Positions 35,875 to 42,272 of a stretch of DNA of 64,000 bases are shown here, piece after piece. The first letter of the stretch is position 1; each line of letters opens with the position of its first letter. The DNA comes from Acidobacteria bacterium Mor1 (GTDB lineage Bacteria; Acidobacteriota; Polarisedimenticolia; Polarisedimenticolales; Polarisedimenticolaceae), in contig CP011806.1 of assembly GCA_001664505.1 (NCBI GenBank), positions 240,882 through 304,881 of the forward strand. Reading direction: 5' to 3'. The notes beneath the pieces were generated by a model, which made no database searches, had not been told where the DNA came from, and saw only the letters and a program-made list of their open reading frames with translations. Both the position numbers and the translations under genes were made by a program.

Positions 35875-36015
35875 GCGGTACTTGGCAATCGGGCGGCTCG
35901 AGTGGAGCAAGTTCGACGTTGGAGGAACCTGCTCCTCGGAGCATCCAGCACGCCACGGCCTTCCTCTGCCGGACTGGTTAGAATGCGGTATTCGGAAGGT
36001 CGTCTAGGACCACGG

Positions 36016-36084
36016 TAGCTGGGTGCCTGCGCCGCAGCAGCTAGTGCGCCAAGATGCGCATGGCCTCCGGTTCTGCCGCACTAG
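36016..36084 (-). repeat. Compact nested inverted repeats at the 3' end of the nuclease gene
   Basis: Perfect arms: CTAGTGCG (36041-36048) with CGCACTAG (36077-36084), enclosing TGCGC/GCGCA (36045-36049 with about 36056-36060), and next to it TAGCTG (36016-36021) with CAGCTA (36038-36043). The outer arm contains the nuclease stop codon (TAG at 36083-36081). There is no U-run, so this is not a textbook terminator. It could be a structured 3' UTR or a small RNA. Confidence 0.5.
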
Positions 36085-36824
36085 AACCTTGTGTCGAGGG
36101 TAATATCGCGCTCGTCGAAGTAGCTCAGTAGCTCTCGAAAGACTTCGCGCGGCGAGTAGCCCCCCGATATCTGTCTGACCACACTGTCGACGGAAAACTT
36201 GTACCAAAGGGACCTGCGAGGGTTCAGGAAGCCTCCGTACTCCCACCGATGATCTGTGTCCGTGGTCGTGAGCGCGAGGTAGATCAGCAACTGCCGTAGG
36301 TCTTTCCCTGCGATATTCCGGTTGACTGTCTTGACTTCGAAAAGAGTGTCTCCAACGGCGAGGTCAGCTTCCCCGGTGGGAAGGACGCCCCAGCCATTGA
36401 TTCTCGGCGAGAACTGCACAGGGTCGTGGCTATGGATGCGGAGGAAGGCAGCGTACCGGTTGGCAAGGAGGCGAACCTCTGACCATTCTTCGGTGGACAA
36501 CTCAATGCTTCCTGGCGAGTACTTTGTCGAGCGCAGGGCAGTATCGGTGAGTTCGCGTCGAACCTCCTTGGAGCGGAGAACTCGCGTTGCATTACTACCT
36601 TGCTGGTGGGCCCGCTTCGCTGCGACGAACGCTGTTTCGGCGACAACGTCTGGAAAGCGCAGTCCATCGCCGGTCGGCACCGCCCTTAGCGGCTTTCCAG
36701 TGCGTCCAACCAGCGGCAACTCATGGCTTCCGTTGAACGATGCTACAAAGCTAGGCGTAAGGAGCGGGAGTACTTCTTGCCATACCGTCTGGAAGCCCCG
36801 TGCGAGTTTGCGTTCGGATCCCAT
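36081..36824 (-). CDS. PD-(D/E)XK-type nuclease, partner of the reverse transcriptase
   Basis: 247 aa, ATG 36824, eight nt after the RT stop, so the two genes form one operon. The C-terminal half holds a clear PD-(D/E)XK core: GEADL (Asp154), FEVKT (Glu163, Lys165), then Q178 in LRQLLIYLAL, the order and spacing of restriction-endonuclease-like enzymes that cut DNA with Mg2+. The N-terminal ~130 residues are helical and unrecognised. They contain ELPLVGRTGKPLRAVPTGDG and may recognise a partner or nucleic acid. No signal peptide. GC is visibly lower than in the flanking core genes. In context it is a candidate effector of an RT-based anti-phage system; a DNA-processing role in RT replication is the alternative. 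Confidence 0.75.
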   Translation of the reverse strand: MGSERKLARGFQTVWQEVLPLLTPSFVASFNGSHELPLVGRTGKPLRAVPTGDGLRFPDVVAETAFVAAKRAHQQGSNATRVLRSKEVRRELTDTALRSTKYSPGSIELSTEEWSEVRLLANRYAAFLRIHSHDPVQFSPRINGWGVLPTGEADLAVGDTLFEVKTVNRNIAGKDLRQLLIYLALTTTDTDHRWEYGGFLNPRRSLWYKFSVDSVVRQISGGYSPREVFRELLSYFDERDITLDTRF

Positions 36825-36832
36825 GTTCTACC

Positions 36833-38407
36833 CTAGTTTTGTGGGCGTGCCCATTGGGCGATGATGTTGTCCATAGGCGACCAAGTATGTTTCGTGTGCT
36901 GTCGCCAGTGTTTGCCTTCGTCCCCTAGTCGGTAGGAGGCGTAGATGAAGACGCGTTTCTCCCACAGTGACAGCTCTCCAAACCTTCTCTTGATTTGACT
37001 GAGCCAGTAGTGACAGTCCCACTCAGCCATAGCGAGCATTACTTCGCGTCGCACGAGAGGGTTGGGGACCGAGTCGAATAGGTCGATGAGAATCTCTTCT
37101 TTTTCTGCTGATCTTCGCCTTGACAGAGCTTGGACGTAGTAGCTCTGGTGAATCGGAAGGCTCAGCGCCCTATTCTCGTTCTGGAACATGTCGACGAGTT
37201 GACGGTCGACGAGTTCTTTAGTGTCGTCATCAAGTTCGTCATAGACGCCTCGGACGCAACGAACAACCGTGGCAAAAACTGGGGAAAGTACTGCCAAGTT
37301 CGAGGGGTCGAGGAGCGTTCTTATTGCGCCTGACTTGTAGTTCGAGTCTAGGGCACGGATCGCGTTGATGGCCTGCTTGGTGATAGTCGTGTCGATCGTC
37401 GTTTTCGCAACTTCTCGCGCAAGTATCCCGACAATATCGATTTCCTGGAGCGACGCACGTAGTCGCTCGTAGTCTTCGGCAGCTGATTCGGAGTATGGAT
37501 CGAAACGAACTGCTATTCGAAGCAGCTTGCTCTCGTCGTCGTCCGGGGTTTGGTCGTCAGGGTCCAGAAAGCTTGAGGAATCCAAGAACTCGCTGCTCGA
37601 CATTATTCGAGTCTTGCGCTTCTGGAGGACGAGGCCTTCGTCAATCAGTGCCTCAGACAGGAGTACCAGAATCCGGTAGGCTTCAGAGTGATCATTGCAG
37701 AAGATTGTGAAGTCGTCCGCGTAGCGACAGAACTCGATCTTCTGTCTGGAGAGGCGAAGGTCGACATCCGCGAGACAGAGCTCGGACAGGATCCTGGAGG
37801 CCGGCCCGCCGATGGGTAGCCCGTACGACACGTAGGTTCCAGAGAACTCGCCAACTAATTTCATCAATCGCGCCGGAACGTCGCCCGGGCTCGGAAGCCG
37901 CTTCAAGGCGTTCTCTAGGCGATGGTGGTAGATCCTCGGGTAGAAGTCTGCAATATCTGTAGTGATGACATGTTTGTGTTTTCGCGCAAGCTGAAGCGCC
38001 CGTGCGCGGTAGTCTTTCCATGCAGTCTCGGCGAACAGTTTCGAGTCGGAGCCGTCGTAGCAGAACCGATATGAAAAAACCTGTTTCTTGGCCTCTGGGA
38101 TTCGAGTCTCTTCGATCTTCGAAGCTAGCGCTATGCATAGCGCTAGGTAGTACGCGTTCCAGAACGGTTCGATCTGAGTGGCCCAACGAAAGCCCGTGTA
38201 GCCAACGGGAGTAAGTGCATTGATCGTGCTTGGGGGATGCTGCGCAAGGTGGTCGTCCAGCGACTTGTGCATCCGCTCGAGGAGATCGAGGCACGGGCGT
38301 TTCGACTCGGAGAACACGCGTCGTTCGATCGAGAAAGGGAAGATGTCCGTATCGCCAAACGATACGATGTTATCTAGGGCTGCTTGAGCGGCGTCCTTGA
38401 ACTTCAA
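36833..38407 (-). CDS. Reverse transcriptase, UG/Abi (DRT)-like
   Basis: 524 aa, TTG start at 38407 with AGGA about 9 nt upstream. RT palm motifs are intact: motif A TDIADFYPRIYHH (Asp151), motif B-like GLPIGGPASRILSELCLADVD (196-216), and the catalytic C motif RYADDFTIF (YADD, 229-232). Residues ~320-524 are a helical, HEAT-like extension with the phrase NPLVRREVMLAMAEWDCHYW and LGDEGKHWR. There is no maturase (X) or HNH domain of group II introns and no retron VTG signature. This layout (compact palm plus alpha-helical C terminus, no intron) fits the UG/Abi defence RTs. I cannot assign a known DRT type. Operon with the nuclease downstream. Confidence 0.85.
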   Translation of the reverse strand: MKFKDAAQAALDNIVSFGDTDIFPFSIERRVFSESKRPCLDLLERMHKSLDDHLAQHPPSTINALTPVGYTGFRWATQIEPFWNAYYLALCIALASKIEETRIPEAKKQVFSYRFCYDGSDSKLFAETAWKDYRARALQLARKHKHVITTDIADFYPRIYHHRLENALKRLPSPGDVPARLMKLVGEFSGTYVSYGLPIGGPASRILSELCLADVDLRLSRQKIEFCRYADDFTIFCNDHSEAYRILVLLSEALIDEGLVLQKRKTRIMSSSEFLDSSSFLDPDDQTPDDDESKLLRIAVRFDPYSESAAEDYERLRASLQEIDIVGILAREVAKTTIDTTITKQAINAIRALDSNYKSGAIRTLLDPSNLAVLSPVFATVVRCVRGVYDELDDDTKELVDRQLVDMFQNENRALSLPIHQSYYVQALSRRRSAEKEEILIDLFDSVPNPLVRREVMLAMAEWDCHYWLSQIKRRFGELSLWEKRVFIYASYRLGDEGKHWRQHTKHTWSPMDNIIAQWARPQN

Positions 38408-38519
38408 TTGGGAATCCTAGTCCCTCGGAATCATTGGATGTCTGGCGCTAGTTTATCAGCCGCAAGGTGCGCCGGAACGGAAATTCGCCGGCTAGGGAAC
38501 GCAAGGGCTGGTGTGTATC
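38408..38519. other. Upstream region of the RT operon (possible non-coding RNA position)
   Basis: 112 nt between the RT start and the tRNA-like fragment, with no open frame worth calling. A small hairpin (GCCGG / CCGGC, about 38487-38512) is present. Several defence RTs use an ncRNA in exactly this position, but I see no strong promoter or terminator that would prove one here. Confidence 0.3.
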
Positions 38520-38564
38520 GAGTCGACGAGCGGACTTGAACCGCTGACCTGCTGATAACGAATC
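38520..38564 (-). repeat. Degenerate copy of the tRNA-Thr 3' portion (candidate attachment-site scar)
   Basis: 45 bp matching 41459-41503 in the same orientation with four mismatches. It covers the acceptor 3' strand, T arm, variable loop and the 3' side of the anticodon arm, then diverges abruptly. It lacks the 5' half, so it is not a tRNA gene. Such a partial repeat at the far side of an insertion is what integration into a tRNA 3' end leaves. Confidence 0.75.
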
Positions 38565-38634
38565 CGAGGAAGGGGCGAAAAGGGCGGCTTTTTGCGTCTG
38601 TCCTTTCGCCAATCTTGCCAATCGCGTCGTCGGA

Positions 38635-38652
38635 GGTCACAATCTGGTCACA
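38635..38652 (+). promoter_or_regulatory. GGTCACA direct repeats one helical turn apart
   Basis: GGTCACA at 38635-38641 and again at 38646-38652, an 11-nt period, 31 nt before the start of the 59-aa gene. Same-face repeats of this kind are typical binding sites for a regulator or recombinase arm protein. Which one cannot be told. Confidence 0.3.
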
Positions 38653-38682
38653 GGCTAGAGCCAGAGCGACAAGGGAGTTACT

Positions 38683-38862
38683 GTGCCACAGTTCGTTCGA
38701 GTCACGGACCCCTCGGAGCGCGAGTGTCTTCTGAACCCCGAACCCCTCGCCACGATTGTCGACAAGGGCAAGTACAAGGCGATCTACCTAGTCAGCCACG
38801 CTTCGGGCGCCGTCAGATCAACTCACCACGAGGTCGCCGACCTCCGACAGAAGATCGCCTGA
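38683..38862 (+). CDS. 59-aa island protein of unknown function
   Basis: Short gene starting at GTG 38683 with AAGGGAG six nt upstream. The frame is open only from there and ends at TGA 38860. The product begins PQFVRVTDPSERECLLNP and contains VDKGKYKAIYLVSHASGAV and HHEVADLRQKIA. It is basic-acidic mixed, soluble, without TM helix or signal. Good ribosome site, codon use with G/C third positions, and tight spacing (25 nt) to the next gene support it as real. No family recognised; small island genes of this size are often antitoxins or accessory switches. Confidence 0.6.
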   Translation: MPQFVRVTDPSERECLLNPEPLATIVDKGKYKAIYLVSHASGAVRSTHHEVADLRQKIA

Positions 38863-38887
38863 TTCAGTTCAGAGGGAGGCGAGCGAC

Positions 38888-39220
38888 ATGCTTGCGGACT
38901 GGTCACCGGAGTACGTGAAGGCGCTGTTCGAGAGCGACAAGGTCGACGATCCAATCTTCGTGAGTTTCGAGTCAGACGAGGGCGTCGATCACTTTCTTCA
39001 GGCGGTTGTTCCTGGCCGCTCTACAGGGCTTTCTGTCGTGCCCGTGGACTCCGCGGTCCCACCTGTTGCGCGGGCCGGTGTCGGGCTTGACCACCCGAAG
39101 ATGCTGTTGGTGACTATTGAATCCCCGGATGAGTTGACGCAAGGGCGCTTGCTGGACCTGGTAAGGCTTGCTCCCAAGTACGGCGGCACGTTCCGTCTAC
39201 CTGGAGCCCTAGAAGGCTGA
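38888..39220 (+). CDS. 110-aa island protein of unknown function
   Basis: ATG 38888 preceded by GAGGGAGGCGAGCGAC. Soluble, acidic N terminus (WSPEYVKALFESDKVDDPIFVSFESDEG), a core with HFLQAVV and a VPVDSAVPPVARAGVGLDHP segment, and a C terminus TQGRLLDLVRLAPKYGGTFRLPG. No motif of known catalysis. Follows the 59-aa gene by 25 nt, probably in the same transcript. Confidence 0.6.
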   Translation: MLADWSPEYVKALFESDKVDDPIFVSFESDEGVDHFLQAVVPGRSTGLSVVPVDSAVPPVARAGVGLDHPKMLLVTIESPDELTQGRLLDLVRLAPKYGGTFRLPGALEG

Positions 39221-39330
39221 GACTCGCACAAGCTAGTCGATTCTGATTCGTTCTGTAGCCGGAGCGGGCGGATATTCCCGTTGCCCTACCCCTTGTCGCG
39301 GGTGCGGTCAAGGCATGGCGATGTCGCTCG

Positions 39331-40146
39331 TCACTTAGCGCGGAGAATGCGCAGCCCGCGTTCGTAAATACTCCTAGGGCCGTGGCAGCGAATAGTGAAA
39401 CGACCGCGAGTCGGAACCGTTTCATAGAACGCGCAACCCATAAGAACAGGGAGCTTGGCTCCCCATCGTCCATTCTTGTCCATTTCGATTTCAACCTGCC
39501 AGACCCCGCCGCCGCTGGTCCCCCGGAAGTTCGCCGGAAGCTCGGCCTCTTCCTCGGGCACGCCGAGCTCCAGGTAATCGTGCTCTCCGCGTCGGCAGTA
39601 CTCATCGACTCCGATCCAGTGAGCGGTTTGGGTGAACCCGAGATCACTTGGGTCTTCAAGATCGCTCGTTTCCGCTGGGGCACCAACCAGAGCCCAAAGC
39701 CCCATTTCCGTGGCGGGATCGTCCTTGCCTAGATGCTCGCCACGTCCGAGGTTAAAGAAGATTTTGTGAGCGCAGAGTGTTCCGATATCGCTGGCTGGGA
39801 TCTTGAGGAACGCCAGGTCCGGCCCCAATTCCTCGGTCTTCGGTTCGTCGACGAAGATCGGCCCAAGATTCGGCATTACGAATCGGTGCCGATAGTCGAC
39901 TAGGACTAGGCCGATCGCGTCCCACTGGGAGAGCGCCCTCGCACAGTGTGCTGCTGTCAAGACAAGTGGCTCGTTGGCGTGCATTACGAGCGTTCCCGAG
40001 CCGCAGTGAGCGAACTGGGATTCATCGCGCAGCCCAACCAAGTTGACAGAGTACTTTTGGAGGATCGCGGAGAGGTCCTCCGTCATTGCTTCTGGAATGT
40101 CGGTAACCGGGATTGCTTTGATAGTTCGCTTGCGTTTGGCGGGCAT
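39331..40146 (-). CDS. Cytoplasmic trypsin-like serine protease
   Basis: 271 aa, ATG 40146 with GGAGG eight nt upstream. Complete chymotrypsin-fold triad: His67 in LTAAHCA, Asp110 in LGPDLAFLK and Ser211 in RGTSGGGVW, with the oxyanion GTSGG. No signal peptide and a basic N terminus (PAKRKRTIK), so it works in the cytoplasm, unlike most trypsin-like bacterial proteases. Stand-alone cytoplasmic proteases of this fold are recurrent effectors in defence islands. Adjacent to the HEPN-like gene (same strand, about 540 nt apart) and opposite to the two small proteins. Confidence 0.85.
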   Translation of the reverse strand: MPAKRKRTIKAIPVTDIPEAMTEDLSAILQKYSVNLVGLRDESQFAHCGSGTLVMHANEPLVLTAAHCARALSQWDAIGLVLVDYRHRFVMPNLGPIFVDEPKTEELGPDLAFLKIPASDIGTLCAHKIFFNLGRGEHLGKDDPATEMGLWALVGAPAETSDLEDPSDLGFTQTAHWIGVDEYCRRGEHDYLELGVPEEEAELPANFRGTSGGGVWQVEIEMDKNGRWGAKLPVLMGCAFYETVPTRGRFTIRCHGPRSIYERGLRILRAK

Positions 40147-40682
40147 CGATCGAGCCTCCGTTGGTCTGCGAATAGTATCGCAGGGTGCTCCCGGATCTGG
40201 GTAGGTGCCGGGGTCTCAGCCCCCGCACGCGCGGGCACTCGAGCTAGTTCCGGTTTCTCAGAGAAACAACCACAAGTGCACACGCGGTGAGCATACGGGC
40301 CGTGAAGGCGGTCCCGCTGATGTTCGCGATCGATAGCATGGTGCAACAATGTGGGCTCTATTTTGGAGGGCCGCGTCTAACGTCGGCGATAGCTGCCTAT
40401 TACTGTGGCTCGTCGAGCATTTGTGGCTGGACAGGATCGGTGGTCAGTTCTGGGGCACCTTGACCTGAGCATCCGGCGACGCTACTTGCGCGTGCTTGTC
40501 GCGTCCGCCGAACGGTGGATCGGCCGTCTCCGCTATCGCTGAGATCCCGTGGAGCGGGCCTGGAAATTGCGCTGAGGCAGAACTGCAGTATGTCTGGTGG
40601 GCACGATTACCGAGAAGTTGCCCTCAGGGGGATCCGTTCCTGGGGTTCGGATTTGCTTTCCTGACCTTCCGGGCCTGAGCCG
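40147..40682. other. Non-coding stretch in the island
   Basis: 536 nt without a convincing gene. A 60-codon plus-strand frame (40496-40678) has no ribosome site. The only structure I see is the inverted repeat at 40166-40183 (listed separately) and a GC-rich hairpin near 40230. Confidence 0.5.
40166..40183 (-). promoter_or_regulatory. Inverted repeat around a -10 box of the protease gene
   Basis: CTGCGA-ATAGTA-TCGCAG, perfect 6-bp arms. The centre reads TACTAT on the minus strand, a good -10 located 26 nt from the start codon. The -35 is poor (CCAGAT at 17 nt), so an activator or extended contact would be needed. Operator-like placement. Confidence 0.35.
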
Positions 40683-41237
40683 CTACGGTCGATCTCGTGT
40701 CCTTGGCTCGTCAAACCGGGCTTGCATCAGAACAGCGCCTGGGCGGTTTGTGTCTGCGCAGAACTCAAGTTGAAGGGCGATGAGAGCGGCACAGATGGCG
40801 AAGGTGTCATCCCGTCCACTCTTGGCAGCCCTGAACCTCTCCAAGATCACTTGCCACTCCGAACCTTCCACTGAGACGAGGGCTTGCATGTGGTCGACTC
40901 GGTCTGCAAAAGGCGAATTGCCAAGCGTGTCTCTATCGTAGGAGTGAGCGAAGCTGTTGCGAATACGGCGCATTTGGTTCAGGGCCTGGTAGAAGCTGAG
41001 GCTGAGCAGGCCCAGACGATATCCAAGGCTGATTTGAGCTGAGAAAGTGCCGAGGGGTTGGTCTGGTGCGAAGATGTCTTTTGCCTTTCCCGTTGGGGCG
41101 GGGTGTAGAGTCGCCTTTAGGGCCCGCTCTAGAGCGAACTGAACCCGGGCGGCAGCGCAAATCACCAAAGAACGATCGTCGACTTGACTCAAGCGTTGAA
41201 AAACGGACCAAATCTCAATCAGGCGATCATCGTCCAT
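40683..41237 (-). CDS. MtlR/YggD-like protein with HEPN-type RxxxxH motif
   Basis: 184 aa, ATG 41237 with AGGAGAG. Helical. The central part (PLGTFSAQISLGYRLGLLS ... FYQALNQMRRIRNSFAHS) matches the pattern of the mannitol-repressor/YggD (MtlR-like) family, and R93-NSFA-H98 is an Rx4H motif typical of HEPN domains, many of which are RNases or defence toxins. Whether this one cleaves RNA cannot be told; MtlR proteins are described as transcriptional regulators. It lies between the protease and the tRNA, as the last gene of the island. Confidence 0.7.
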   Translation of the reverse strand: MDDDRLIEIWSVFQRLSQVDDRSLVICAAARVQFALERALKATLHPAPTGKAKDIFAPDQPLGTFSAQISLGYRLGLLSLSFYQALNQMRRIRNSFAHSYDRDTLGNSPFADRVDHMQALVSVEGSEWQVILERFRAAKSGRDDTFAICAALIALQLEFCADTNRPGAVLMQARFDEPRTRDRP

Positions 41238-41456
41238 GGTTCTCTCCTACCAATAGGAGGGTGAGGTCGCCGGCTAACTTGGAAAATCCGGCTGTGCGCG
41301 GTTCGCTTTGTTTTCGGCGCAACAAACCGCTGGGCCGCGCGAAAACTCGGCGAGGCTCCCTGTACCAGTATTTCGGCAAGGAGGCTATCGGAAGCCGCCG
41401 CCATATTCTCAAACGAGGACCGCGCTCGGGCTCAAGCCACCCCCCATGAGCGATCC

Positions 41457-41532
41457 TGGAGCCGACGAGCGGAGTCGAACCGCTGACCTGCTGATTACGA
41501 ATCAGCTGCTCTACCAACTGAGCTACGTCGGC
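41457..41532 (-). tRNA. tRNA-Thr (anticodon CGT), CCA encoded
   Basis: Complete cloverleaf on the minus strand: acceptor GCCGACG / CGTCGGC, D arm GCTC / GAGC, anticodon arm GCTGA-TTCGTAA-TCAGC with anticodon CGT (reads ACG, Thr), T arm AGCGG / CCGCT with loop TTCGACT, discriminator T and encoded CCA (41459-41457). 76 nt. Its 3' end faces the island and is partly duplicated at 38520-38564. Confidence 0.95.
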
Positions 41533-41615
41533 ATCAGAAGTGCGAGTGCCGCGGGTTATACCAGAGCCGGGCGGCGAGCGGCAAACGAAAGCGCCTCACT
41601 AGGGCTGCCTTCGTC

Positions 41616-41644
41616 TTGCTTTCGCGTTGGATTTCGGTCATACT
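41616..41644 (+). promoter_or_regulatory. Promoter of the DUF1579 gene
   Basis: -35 TTGCTT (41616-41621), 17-nt spacer, -10 CATACT (41639-41644), 50 nt before the ATG at 41694. A usable sigma-70-type match. Confidence 0.45.
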
Positions 41645-41693
41645 CAGGTGGCTGTAACGGGGCGTTCGTGGGCCTGCCCCGGCGGAGTTTCCG

Positions 41694-42272
41694 ATGCGCC
41701 TTTCTCTACGCTTCCTTTGCCTTCTTGTCCTCCTGATTGCCGCGCCCGTCCTGTCGTTGGCCACCGAGCCTGCCTCGGCCGATGACGCCGGCTGGGCCAT
41801 CCCCGGGGAGCGCTGCCCCGACCACGATGCGCTGCGCGCCCTGGTCGGCGAGTGGGACGCCGAGGTCCGCATCTGGACCATACCCGGGCAGCCGCCCGAG
41901 GGCGCCACGGGGCGGGCGGTCATCGAGGAGATCCTCGACGGGCGTTTCGTGCGCACCGAGTTCAGCGGCAACTTCAAGGGGCAGAAGATCGAGGGTTTCG
42001 GTGTCGAGGGCTACGATCGGCTGAAGCACAAGTACGTCGGCGTCTGGATGGATTCTCTCGGCACGATGATGTTCCACTTCGAGGGTAGCTGCGACGACAG
42101 CGGCAACGTTCGCACCATGCGGGGCACCTACGAGCTGCCGGACGGCGACACACGGGAGACCCGCACGGTCACCACCCGCATCAACGACGACACCTTCCGC
42201 TTCGAGTCCTTCGACATTGCCGACGGTCAGGAACTGAAGTCCTTCGAGATCCTCTACACTCGCCGTGGCTGA
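41694..42272 (+). CDS. Secreted DUF1579-family protein
   Basis: 192 aa with a signal peptide (RLSLRFLCLLVLLIAAPVLSL, cleavage near LATEP/ASA). The mature domain shows the DUF1579 lipocalin-like pattern: HDALRALVGEWDAEVRIWT, then RAVIEEILDGRFVRTEFSG, GYDRLKHKYVGVWMDSLG, and closing FRFESFD. The function is unassigned in this family, which is widespread in soil bacteria. The 3' end overlaps the radical SAM gene by eight bases, implying co-expression. Confidence 0.85.
   Translation: MRLSLRFLCLLVLLIAAPVLSLATEPASADDAGWAIPGERCPDHDALRALVGEWDAEVRIWTIPGQPPEGATGRAVIEEILDGRFVRTEFSGNFKGQKIEGFGVEGYDRLKHKYVGVWMDSLGTMMFHFEGSCDDSGNVRTMRGTYELPDGDTRETRTVTTRINDDTFRFESFDIADGQELKSFEILYTRRG

Noticed and set aside
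36833-38407. Group II intron or retron assignment for the RT
   Set aside because: No maturase or endonuclease domain, no intron boundary sequence and no retron msr/msd-like repeat with the VTG motif could be seen.
38520-38564. A second tRNA gene
   Set aside because: Only the 3' part matches tRNA-Thr. The 5' acceptor strand, the D arm and half of the anticodon arm are missing, so no cloverleaf can form.
40496-40678. A 60-codon plus-strand frame in the island gap
   Set aside because: No ribosome site, odd composition (Pro/Trp/Cys scattered), no neighbour relation.
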